Of a stretch of DNA of 26,407 bases, positions 1-9,132 are shown in pieces. Below the pieces are notes generated by a model. It had not been told where the DNA came from. It ran no database searches and saw only the letters and a program-made list of their open reading frames with translations. Numbering within the stretch: the stretch's first letter is position 1; every line of letters begins with the position of its first letter. The position numbers and the translations under genes are program-made. This DNA is from Gryganskiella cystojenkinii (taxonomy: Eukaryota > Mortierellomycota > Mortierellomycetes > Mortierellales > Mortierellaceae). The DNA lies in the NCBI GenBank assembly GCA_015852425.1, contig JAAAIG010000289.1, forward strand, positions 6,826 through 33,232, given 5' to 3'.

Positions 1-420
1 GGGGGGGGGGAAGGCAGAAGACGAGAGGTGAAGACGGGAGAGAGAGATGCGATGCACAATCACGAAACCGAGTTAAGGAGTGCAGTGCAATAAAAGAAAA
101 GAGAGAGAAAAAGAGAAAGTGAAAAAAGGGAGAGGGAGAGCAAGAGAAAGTCGCGCGAACGAGAAGGATGGCTGTGGAGAGAGAGAGAGAGAGACCGAGA
201 GTGTATGAAAAGGAGTCCTTGGTGCTCTTTGGTTTGATGAATAATAAGATGAGAAGAACGGAGAGTTAAAGGCGAAAGAAAGTAGAGCAAGGCAGGGCAA
301 GGCGCGCCAGAGAAGGGGGATGAACAAGAACACTAAAAAAAAAAATAGAAGAGGAAGAGGAAAAGAGGAAGCGAGAAACCAAGAGAGGAAGATTGAGGGG
401 GTCAAAGTTGCGATGCTGTT
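1..420 (-). promoter_or_regulatory. Probable CT-rich leader/promoter of a gene off the left edge
   Basis: The plus strand here is almost pure purine, with runs of GAGAGA and AAAGAGA and a ten-base G run at the very start, so the minus strand is strongly pyrimidine-rich. The same bias, on the coding strand, precedes most supported starts in this window, for example 19680-19975 before the NDR kinase and 12840-13305 before the WD40 gene. I infer that a minus-strand gene begins beyond position 1. No reading frame here has protein-like composition. A simple (GA)9 repeat lies at 177-194. Confidence 0.35.
177..194. repeat. (GA)9 microsatellite
   Basis: Nine uninterrupted GA units inside a longer purine tract. 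No function is visible beyond the CT-rich bias of the opposite strand. Confidence 0.8.
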
Positions 421-1600
421 GTGAAAAAAAAATGACGGCAGATACGGGAAACAAAACTGCTCGAGAGTAGACAAGGAAGCAACAACAGTAAAAACAAAAA
501 ACGTGTCAGGGAAACACAGTCCGTGAGCCAAAAAGGGCTGTTTCTTTTCGCAGAGAGTGAATGCCCTGGGCGGGACGAAGGATTGTCTTCGCTTCCTTGC
601 GGAACTCTGTGCACTGGGTTCTGCAACCATGCAAATTCTTTTTTCTTTTTTTGGTTACTCTCCCTTTCTTCCCCCCAACTCCACCCCTTCGCCGAACCAC
701 AACCACAACCACACATAATTTTTTCGTCCCACATGTCCAATGCCCCCATAGCCCTTTGTTTGTGTGATGATGAAGTTCTTTTTCTTGCAGGAAAAGAACA
801 AGAAGAACGAACAAATAAGAAAACCAGGCGAGGCCGCGGATGACATGGTGAGCACGGTCACAAAGAAACAAAAAAAGAGTAAATGAAAGAGAGGGGGTTG
901 TTGGGCCATGCACAATGCATGAAAAAAGGGGATGAAGAAATAATCGGACCGGTCTAGCACTGCTCTCGTTCCTTGGCTTGCTGATTAAAACGTGACGACG
1001 CGACCAAGGTGCAAGCAATATGAATGTTTTTCGCGGGCGTACCAGAAATATGCAAAAAACTTCGGCATGAACGGACAAAAAAGAAACCGGTAGCGGTCCA
1101 ACGAAAGAGGGCAAAAGTCTGCAATGCATAAAACTGGGAGGATGAAAGAGCACAGGCATGAGGACTCAGAAACTAAAACGGGCGGAAGGAACAGACAAGG
1201 GGTGAGGAGCATGCCATAGTTTGCGGATGGGCGGACCTTGCATGCTATCAAAAAAGAAAGCATTTGTTATGTGTACCAAAAAAAGGCGTTTGACACGGCC
1301 TGTGGTGATGGCAGCGCGGACTTCATTTTTTTTTTTACTCGAATAACATTTCATACACCAACTTGTCCGAAATTGAAATGAACGTGAGTGGAAAAACAAT
1401 CTCTCGCGTTGCTTTCATTTGTTTTGCATATTTTCATTCAACAGTTTCTTCTTCCCGTCAGGAACGCTGTTCATTTTTCTCGTGTGATGGCGACGGAAGA
1501 ACGGTTGTGACGTAGTATCCGAACTTTTGAACATTTCAACGATCAGGTTATCAGGTTATCAGGTTATTATTGAGTTAGAAAGAAAGGCAAAGAAAGAAAA
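421..1600. other. Non-coding stretch, no gene seen
   Basis: The open frames here translate the purine/pyrimidine bias into Leu/Phe/Ser-rich or Lys/Arg/Gly-rich strings with no family resemblance. No convincing splice pairs, tRNA boxes or repeats were found apart from a short 8-bp tandem repeat at 1542-1565. This is probably intergenic or the upstream region of a gene to the left. Confidence 0.5.
1542..1565. repeat. 8-bp unit ATCAGGTT repeated three times
   Basis: Three perfect copies of ATCAGGTT are followed by a partial fourth (AT). It lies in DNA with no recognised gene. It may be a minisatellite or a cluster of protein-binding sites; the sequence does not distinguish these. Confidence 0.8.
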
Positions 1601-1604
1601 AAAG

Positions 1605-2620
1605 TCAAACAAAAGAGAGACAAATCCTTGGAGCGAGGCCTTTGGCCATGCTCCATATCTTTCTCTTCAAACACATCCTCTGATCTTCATCGCACACATT
1701 CCTTTGCTGTGCCTGTATGGAGTGAACACTGCAAAATTGCTTTACGGATCGAGGATGAGGCGTTGAGGGCAGAGGGAGCCGCCGAATCAAGGATGAAGTT
1801 GCTGGCTCATACGCTACATATCGCGGCAAGTGGTCCTGAACATAAGTAATCATCTCTGGCCATCAACAAATTCATTGTCAACTCCCCGCAAGCCGTGCAT
1901 GGAGTCAGATCTGAGAAACCGCTCCAGTTGCACTCTGCCAGAAGGGACACAGACCATGCCGTGAGTGGATACTCCAGCAGAGATGATCTTTCTGATTCGT
2001 TTCAAGTATAGAAGCGCAGGCAAAGCCCTTGTCCTTGTTCGATAGCGGTGAAGCATGTGCAGGCATCCACCCTTCCGTTTGCAAAACGTGTAAAACAGAC
2101 GTATTGATTGATGGGATTTGCAAATGCTACTTTGCTCAAATTAGGTCTGAGGTCTAGCGCTGCGCCGTCTTAAACTCCAAACACATATCTCGTTGTCCCA
2201 GGTAGTACTCGCAAAGATACAGACCATGATGTCCATTTTTCATCCCCTCATGTTCTTGCGATACACTGTAATTGGCTTTTATTTTCAAACGAAATTCTTT
2301 CGCGACCTGGGACGCCAGTTCACCACCATGTGAGCAAATTGACAGTGTTAGTACAAGTACAGGCTGCATTTCTAAAATGCGTTGTTGATAAAGCACACAA
2401 CTTACAGTTCGCCAGGCTCGAGTTGTCATCAAGCAAGACTCTGGCACTATCCATGTGCTCAATTGTTGGTGTGAGCGCAGGTTCGTTCAGATCATCGTGC
2501 GTAAGTTGTTGATCACCTGCAACGCCTAGTATAAGGCGGCTCTGTACTCCAAAAGCAATGCCCATATCTTTGTACACAAAGCATCCATGTCCAACGGTGC
2601 CAAAAATGCGGTAAGCTATA
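1605..2620 (-). pseudogene. Disrupted or unresolved protein-like fragments downstream of the 2922 start
   Basis: Open minus-strand segments with protein-like composition follow one another in different frames. One around 2640-2407 reads through GTVGHGCFVYKDMGIAFGVQ. One at 2305-2154 reads VAKEFRLKIKANYSVSQEHE and onward to a TAG. Others lie near 2040-1850 and 1853-1700. A plausible intron joins two of them: donor GTAAGTTG at 2405, branch TACTAAC, acceptor CCCAG near 2307. Upstream of it, however, stops in the required frame break the model. No single intron set gave me one continuous protein. The family is unrecognised. Either this is an intron-rich gene I have not solved, or an old broken copy. 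Confidence 0.25.
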
Positions 2621-2659
2621 GCTTTGTGGGGGAAGCCGCCTACTCTTAGTAACATATGT

Positions 2660-2922
2660 TCAGCTCCAAGGGTCAGGCAAGGCTCTGAATGTCCAGGTGG
2701 TAGTGGCACGAGTAACCAGAGCCGGAAAGGGCGACTCAATCGGAGTGTCCTCAAACTCCTCGACCAACCTGGCAGAAAGGCATTGTGCTCGCTGCTTGAC
2801 CAATTCGCAAAAGTCAATGCCCTCGTCGCAATGTTCCTATACGATTTGTTGTACTTTATTAGGCGAGGACACATATTAAGCAGGAAGAGAAGAGAAGCAC
2901 TTACAGATTCGTAATTGGACAT
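2660..2922 (-). CDS. Putative small spliced protein, or N-terminal remnant of a decayed gene
   Basis: Reading leftward, an ATG at 2922 opens six codons (MSNYES) that end at a textbook donor, GTAAGTG. A 68-nt intron (2904-2837) contains CTAATAA as a possible branch site and ends in TATAG. The following frame (2836-2663) has balanced, protein-like composition rich in Glu, Arg, Cys and Pro, and stops at TGA 2662-2660, giving 64 residues. I do not recognise the family. The start lies 263 nt beyond the stop of the P450 reductase gene, on the same strand. Protein-like segments in other frames continue leftward to about 1600, so this may instead be the head of a longer gene whose splicing I cannot resolve, or of a pseudogene. 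Confidence 0.35.
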
Positions 2923-3184
2923 GTAGAGGCAGAGGAGAAAGAAGAGGGCAACGTCGAGGTATGACGGTGAATGTTAATATATTGTTGATTGAGAGGACAG
3001 GGTCACCAAAGGACTGCTGATCGACGAGGCACTAGGTACGATGGGTAATTCATAATCTATGGGTGTGTTTAATAGGTAAAAAGTTATGGGGAAGTGAAAA
3101 AACTATGTAAAATATCAAGAAAGGACAAAACGGGAGCATCGAAAACGGATGTAAAAAACTAATATGAATAAAGCATATTGTTAT

Positions 3185-6100
3185 CTATGACCAAACATCC
3201 TCCTCATAGCGACCCCGACCACGCAATTCTTTGACATAGGTCGTTGCCTTTTCTTCCGTCATGCCACCGCAGGTCTGAGCAATCTCAATGAGCCTGTGGT
3301 TGACCTCGCGGGCCATGTTCTTGGCATCACCACAGACGTAGAAATAGCCGCCTTGCTTATGAATCAAGTCCCAGATCAATTCCTTGTGCTCGTCCATACG
3401 GTGTTGGACGTACGTCTTTGGGACACCGGGCTGACGCGATAGGGCCGTGATGATCTGAGCGCCCTCAATATCCTTGATCAATTCGGGCCACTCATCCTTG
3501 TACAGATAATCCTCGTCCTCACGACGGCATCCGAAAAACAGAACTGTGGCTCCGACCTTTTTGCCGTTCTTGACATCCTGGGCACGATCCTGGATGAACC
3601 CACGGAAGGGCGCGACACCTGTGCCAGGTCCAATCATCACAATCGGCAAAGCCGAGTTACGGGGCAACTTGAAGTTGGAGTGACGGACATGAACAGGGAC
3701 CTTGATACCATGTTCACCGACCAAATGGGTGCCCTTGGGACCAGAGATTTCATACTTGGGAGCGATACCACCAATTTGGTTAATGTGTCCGTGGCAGTTG
3801 TGCAAAAAGTTGGTCGCCAATCCGTAAACGGTCTCCTCGGGGGCAACTGCAGGCTTGTAATCGAGAACGACAGCAGTCAAATGGATAGAGGTAGGGTGAG
3901 CCTTGGCCGAAGACGAGATCGAGTAGTAGCGGGCCTGAAGACGGGGGACAGACTCAATCAACAAATCAAAGGGGATTTCCATGCTCTGACCGACGCCGAG
4001 AATCTTTTCCAAGACAGTACCCAAGCTACGACGAGCGTCAGCAACATTGATTCTGAAGGCTTCCTTATCCTGACCCCAGAGGGCAAAAAGCTTGGTCGCA
4101 TCCTCAGTTGGAGCAAAAGGAGTCAATTGACCGATAAACGCACGCGAAGGAGGGGCGGTAATGTCGACATAGTTTCGGAGAATAGTACGGTAGGTCGTGG
4201 GAACAGGGAAGGGCAATTTGGTTGAGGCAGGATCAGTGTTGGAGACGGTAATAACGGTATCAAGCTTGTCAGTCAAACCGAGGACCAGGGCCAGTTTATT
4301 GACTTCTTGATCAGCATTGACGGGCCAGACAGCGACATGATCACCAGCCTGGTAGCTAATGCCGGATCCAGAGATGTCAACTTCCATGTGCAAGCAGTGA
4401 CGATCAGCCGAGGAAGCAAACAATTCGCGGGAGACAGAAATGGGAGCAGAGTAAGGGTTCTTGGAATCATAGGTAGGGCGACTATTTGGAAAAGAAAGAA
4501 AAAAGCGAAGTGAGTATGAGGAGGAAATTTCTGAAATAATAGACCTATTAAAGGGACATCCTTGTTTTCAACTTACGAGCCGAGCATGAACTTGGGTTCC
4601 TGGTGCTCACCGTGATAGACCTTCTTCATCTCAGAAACCTCCTCAGCGGTGTGCTCCTGAACTTTGTAGGTGGCCTGACGGGGTCCAGAATTACCGGCAA
4701 GGAAGTCAATGCCCATAAAGTCACAGGTGGCCTTCCACATGTCATCCTTCCAGCTCAAAAAGTCCTCTTCGAGCGAGCCATCGTCATCTCCCTCGCCGCG
4801 TTCACCGATACGGGTGGCACCGAGGTTTGAAAGCTTCTCATCGACGCGTCTGCAGACAGAGTTGTAGTGTTCGTAGGTCTTGTTACCGAGTCCGAACATG
4901 ACATAGTGCAAGTTGGTCAGGGGTTTCTCGGCTTCCTCATAATCACCGACAGAAAACTCAGGGACATCCTCACCAGAGACCAAGTGTTCCCAGAATTCGA
5001 CAGCGTTATCGGTGGGTTCACCCTCACCGTAGGTAGCAAGGACAAAGACGGCAAGGTGATCGGCAGGAAGGGTATCGAGCAAGTTCATATCATAGTCCTC
5101 CAAATCGGCAGTCATGGTCTTGAGGTTGTAACGTTGGGTTCCCTCCTTGGCGAGGCGGGCGGCATAGTCTTCAGCAGTTCCAGTTTGCGATCCATAGAAA
5201 AAGATGACGGATTTATCCTATATTTGGTGAACGGATAGAAGGGTAAGATATGTTTGGTGTGTTTAGATATGGAAGGAAGGTATTATTGATGTCACGTCGG
5301 GAGGATGAAAAAAGGAAAGATGATCGGGTCGAGCGGATCAGGACGTAATAAAAGATGACGAGTACGAACGACGCCTTGACCCGATCACGAAGACCCCCCA
5401 CTAAGCACATAGCACCTTGGCATGCAAGAGTGGGCACAGCCAACTGCTGCCTTTTTTTTTTTTTTTTTTTTTTCGTTGTTGTTGTCGTGTCCATGGAAAG
5501 AAAGGGAGTAAAAAAAAATAACATTTCAAAAAGGGATCGGGTCGGCTGCAGTAGAGAAAAATAAATGGAAAGGGTACATGATGTGGAAGGAAGGGGCGGA
5601 TCAGAGTTTTCGCAAGCGTCGTCTTTTTCTCGGGTAGCCACAGTAGCGTGAGAGGATCCTTTCCTGTCTTTCTTTCACCTTTGTGTTGTAGATGCTCTTT
5701 GTACTGTTGTCCGTGGGTGCGATCGGGAGCCTGTTGTGGAACAGCTGTGGAACAGCCGATCCACTGGTATCCCGGCTCTCTGACTCTGCCAGCCTGGTCT
5801 ATATCTTTCTTGGTTCTTTTCCCGTCTTTTTTTCTTCTTTATGCCCAGTCTTCCCCCGCCCCCCCTTTTTTTTTTGTTCTTTCTTCGGGGAAAGTGCACA
5901 CCTGTTGCTGTTCTTTCCTTCAAGGGAAAGAAATGTCATGTGGTGATGGACCAAGTGGAAAATGAACAAAAAGGTAGGAAAGAAATAAAGGCGGAGTGTA
6001 GGGAATTCTAAACCAAATGTGCTTACAGTCTCCTTCATCTTTTGGACAAAGTCGCGGGTCTTTTTGGCAGTCTTGTTGAACTTGAGTGCTGGGGCATTGG

Positions 6101-6248
6101 GTTTTTGCATTGGCACCAGGGGTTGCTTGGTGGTCGAGGAGGACTTTGATGAGCCAAAGAGCTTGTCCTTGAACCAGTAGATCCCTGATCCGACCAGGAC
6201 GGCGCCGAGGATGGCAACGTCGAGAGTGTCGATGGCAGCGTCAGCCAT
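3185..6248 (-). CDS. NADPH-cytochrome P450 reductase
   Basis: The enzyme passes electrons from NADPH through FAD and FMN to microsomal cytochromes P450 and other ER haem enzymes. Three exons, 6248-6027, 5217-4577 and 4481-3185, give 719 residues, normal for the family. Introns are 809 and 95 nt, with GTAAGC/ATAG and GTAAGT/ATAG ends. An N-terminal membrane anchor lies at about residues 8-25. The FMN domain shows YGSQTGTAEDYA (82 on), ATYGEGEPTDNA and FGLGNKTYEHYN. The FAD site is RYYSISSS near 472. The NADPH domain shows IGPGTGVAPFRG near 571 and YVCGDAKNMA near 670. The chain ends Val-Trp-Ser, with the aromatic residue that stacks on FAD next to last. All cofactor motifs are intact. The ATG at 6248 is chosen because it precedes the anchor. 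Fungal orthologues are called NCP1 or CPR1; I assign no symbol. Confidence 0.97.
5218..6026 (-). other. Unusually long first intron of the P450 reductase gene
   Basis: This 809-nt intron separates the membrane-anchor exon from the catalytic domains. Other introns in the window are about 50-300 nt. It holds a 22-base T run on the plus strand (5452-5473) and several pyrimidine-rich stretches. I see no snoRNA box pair, no nested gene and no transposon ends. The join is supported because exon 1 ends in phase 0 and exon 2 opens directly on the FMN domain. Confidence 0.8.
5452..5473. repeat. 22-base poly-T run within an intron
   Basis: An uninterrupted T homopolymer lies on the plus strand, so the reductase transcript carries poly-A inside its first intron. 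It could be an old retroposed poly-A tail or simple slippage. No flanking duplication was noticed. Confidence 0.85.
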
Positions 6249-6418
6249 GATGTTTTCAAAGTTGTTTGTAAAGAAGAGAGAAAGAGAGAGAGAGAGGATG
6301 GGGGACGAGGAAAAGAAAAGAAATGAAAAAAGAAGAAAAGGTGACCTCCCCTGAATTAGATGGAATGTGATGGATGAAGAAGAGAGATTCAGGATTCGAG
6401 GGGGGGAATCTTGCTTTA

Positions 6419-6426
6419 CTTTTATA
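6419..6426 (-). promoter_or_regulatory. TATA box of the P450 reductase gene
   Basis: TATAAAAG on the minus strand lies about 170 nt upstream of the ATG at 6248. Between them is a leader with CT-rich stretches on the coding strand. Position and sequence fit a core promoter; a transcript start was not observed. Confidence 0.5.
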
Positions 6427-6927
6427 CTCCGCCGGATTGTGGCATGACTTTTTTTTTTTTGTTCACTTCCTTTTTACAAACAGGATCTGATAAGACTTGG
6501 GCTGTCCCTTGGTGGAGTCGCCAGTCTGGATTGCCATTGGCTTGTACCCTATGCTCATGATCAATGACATCCATAATCTCGCCCACACTCTTCACCGTCT
6601 AGTAACCAAGTCTCTTCATCTGGTCCCAAAGGGTACAGGTCTGTAGAAAATGAAAACTCACCCCATCTTTTTTTTTGTTTGGTTCGAAAGGGAACTCCCC
6701 TGGTTGCTTTCCATGTGAACGAGCTACGACAATCGGGTTTTTTTGTGCCACCTAGTAAACAAAATATATAACAACCACACCCGTCAGTGACCTTCCTGTT
6801 TGAAGTGACAAATCTTGTTTCTTGTTTCTTTTTCTTTCTTGAGATCATTGCTCTCTCGCATTGCCTTCCTTTCGTGGATCTCTTTTCTCCTTCTCAGCTC
6901 CCTCCACAATACGTGTTCAAGAGCCAT
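6422..6927 (-). pseudogene. Broken protein-like fragments between the P450 reductase and the GPI-protein gene
   Basis: Reading leftward, an ATG at 6927 in good context (TCAATGG) opens about 46 basic, helix-prone codons beginning MALEHVLWRELRRRKE. In another frame, straight after TTTACTAG (a possible splice acceptor), codons run from 6751 to 6602. They pass through FLQTCTLWDQMKRLGY and meet a single in-frame TAG at 6601-6599. They then run on as TVKSVGEIMDVIDHEHRVQA and further, to a TAA at 6424-6422. So 109 codons are interrupted by one stop. No clean donor joins the two frames in phase. The family is unrecognised. The fragment end overlaps the reductase TATA region. A degraded gene is my best reading; coincidental open sequence is possible. 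Confidence 0.3.
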
Positions 6928-7525
6928 TGAGTTGACCAAGACACATCACCCCAAAATGAACTCACATTTCTGCCCCCCAGTCTTGGCAACACGAGCAAAA
7001 ACTCGATATTTTTCCCCTTCCAAATGGGTACTTGTTTATCCCGGCACAGCCAACCCATAGATAGAGTAAGAGGTCTCTAGTCATGCATACAAACTGGGCT
7101 TGGCAATCCGTCATCACCTATGACAGACAGTTATTAGCGGGGGGAACCACATAATTCGTCTTTGAAATCTTCGGCGCAAAGTGCTGCCGGTCTCTCCGTC
7201 CTCTCCGTCCTACCCTTCATCCTCCAATTGCAGTAAGGGGCTCAACAGCAACAGAAATCTTTTTGTTGCTCGAAATTGGTGGCAATCCCATGAACGATCT
7301 GAACGAGCGAGACAAACAGCCCCAGCCTAAATACAAGACGTCCAAAACGGAAATAGGGCCGCTTGATTTGTTTTGTTTTTCTCTCTTTTCTTTTTTTTTT
7401 AAAAAAAAGAGATAATGATTATTGAAACATGAAATAGCAAGATGAGTTGTAGGATAGAAAGGAGGAAAATGATCTATGGTATGTTTGTGTAAGACAGTAA
7501 GAGAGACTTGGCAAAAGAGGCTTTC
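6928..7525. other. Intergenic, nothing recognised
   Basis: No convincing reading frame, tRNA or repeat was found. The part next to 7525 is the 3' flank of the minus-strand GPI-protein gene and is T/A-rich, with a T run followed directly by an A run near 7390-7408. Confidence 0.5.
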
Positions 7526-8222
7526 TTACAACACAATGGCAGCAACAGTCGCTGCCACACCAGCAAAACCAACCCAGGCGACCTGAGCTGAGCTGGAGCG
7601 ATGACCACTGCTTCCAGTACCACCCGCGGTCGTCGAGCCACCGTTACCGCTACCACCAGTTGAGCTCGATCCTCCGTTACCAGTGCCGGCAGGAGGCGAG
7701 GCCGGAGCCGTGGGCTCCGGTGCAGGGCTCGACGGGTTATTAATCGTAAACATGTTTGTGTAACTCAAGTCTGGTTGGGTGCGGACTACGATCGAATAAG
7801 TACCCGAGTTGACCGTCGTCAAGGGTACAGTCAAATCCGTGCGGGTACTGGAACCAGAACAATCGAGTGTACCGAGTGTGGCCACATACCGAACCGCTTC
7901 CGAGGGTCCCGTATTGAGGATCACGGTCACATTCTTGGCCTGTGCGCCCATCGAAGCACAGTTACCGGTCCAACCTACAAAGTTGGAGACACCCGCTGTC
8001 CATACGGTACCTGCCGTGGGGTTGTTGATCTGTTGAGATCAAAAGGATTGTATTATAGCCGGAGCATAGGAACGTATGAGTATTACTGTCGAGGAAATAA
8101 AATGGCGGTGGATTTGTATTTCTATGTTTCTGTCAGTTTCTGTCTTTTACCTGGATCATATCAGCATTGACATAGGCGGCCACAGTTGTGGCAGCGACGA
8201 AAAGTGTAGTTGAAAGTTTCAT
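7526..8222 (-). CDS. Secreted GPI-anchored Ser/Thr-rich protein with a Kre9/Knh1-type domain
   Basis: This is probably a cell-surface protein of the fungal wall or plasma membrane. Two exons, 8222-8151 and 8029-7526, are joined across a 121-nt intron (GTAAAAG...AACAG) and encode 191 residues. Exon 1 is a signal peptide, hydrophobic from about residue 5 and ending near YVNA. Residues about 25-130 open INNPTAGTVWTAGVSNFVGW, the pattern of the Kre9/Knh1 N-terminal (Ser-Thr-rich GPI-anchored) family: a beta-sandwich with a GxxW core. Next come a Pro/Ala-rich and a Gly/Ser/Thr-rich linker, then a C-terminal hydrophobic tail (VAWVGFAGVAATVAAIVL) that fits GPI attachment. Family members are linked to beta-1,6-glucan assembly, but the exact role of this one is unknown. 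Confidence 0.85.
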
Positions 8223-9132
8223 GGCGAGATAGGTATATGTTTATGTGGTTTTTACAGAAAATGAGGCGCAGAAATTTGACGGAACAAGAAGAAAAAAAAA
8301 GAAAAAAAAAAGAGAAGAGGAAATAGGTAAGTGAGGAGAATGGGGTTGATATATACGCAAATGAGGTGAGGGTGGGGTCGTGAAAGGTTTAAGTCGAGAA
8401 AAGCAGGCGCCTGACCCGAGTATTTATAAACTTTGATGCTATGTTTGCCTTTTCCCTTGCAAACCAACTACGTAAAGGGATAAGCTCATAGCTTGCTTCA
8501 TGGTCTTGTTCACTCTTTTTTATTATTATTTGAAAGACGGAGAGTTCAAAGGACGCATACGAAGTCAAGACCTTTTTGTTTCCGAGTCATTACGGATAAG
8601 CGCGTTTTATCACTGACAACGCGTTCTCTCCTAGGCGTACACCACAAAGACCAGCAAAGGAAAAAAAAAGAAATGTATTGTGAGCGTTGACCTGCGTGCA
8701 TGTGAGTGAAGAAGTGTATGATTGAGGGATAGTGGGCTCGTCCACCTTTCAGGAGTCAACAGAGGAGAACAAAGAAGAGGAGGAGGAAGGAAAGAGGAGG
8801 TTGCACCGAGAGAGAGGAGAAGGAGAGATAGAAAGAGGCACAGGTAATTTAAAAGAACGGTCGTTATCCAGGAGATACGGAGGTGTCTGAAAAGAGGGAA
8901 AAAATAGCACAATCGGTTGCAGGAAAGGTTGGCGCCATACCGAAAAAATAATCAAATGGTGGCTCCTTTACCGGTTGCCTTTGTACTAGCACGCTTTGCT
9001 CCACATTTTTTTATGACCCAATTATTATCGTCCTCGGCAAAAAAACGCGAGTATCAATTAACATGTCCCAACCAGAGATACGCCTTTTTGAAGTTTGGAT
9101 GGTCTATATGTTGTATTTTAGGCTGTAAGGTT
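8223..9132. other. Upstream region of the GPI-protein gene; no gene seen
   Basis: This lies between the start of the minus-strand GPI-protein gene and the end of tafazzin, also on the minus strand. It contains coding-strand pyrimidine tracts at 8280-8330 and 8745-8850 and a TATA box at 8421-8428. Translated frames are low-complexity and unlike proteins. Confidence 0.5.
8421..8428 (-). promoter_or_regulatory. TATA box of the GPI-protein gene
   Basis: TATAAATA on the minus strand lies about 200 nt upstream of the ATG at 8222, followed by a pyrimidine-rich leader. A strong TATA box fits a regulated or highly expressed wall-protein gene; that last step is inference. Confidence 0.55.

Noticed and set aside
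73..1159. Long open frames on the minus strand near the left edge
   Set aside because: They are translations of purine/pyrimidine-biased DNA, rich in Phe, Leu and Ser with no motif, and are best explained as leader or intergenic sequence.
3680..4225. 181-codon open frame on the plus strand inside the reductase gene
   Set aside because: It lies wholly antisense to conserved FAD/NADPH-domain coding sequence and has no recognisable motif of its own.
5799..6026. Extension of the reductase first exon to a 149-residue frame
   Set aside because: The sequence past 6027 turns into Phe-, Lys- and Gly-rich low complexity, and the donor GTAAGC at 6026 joins in phase to the FMN domain.
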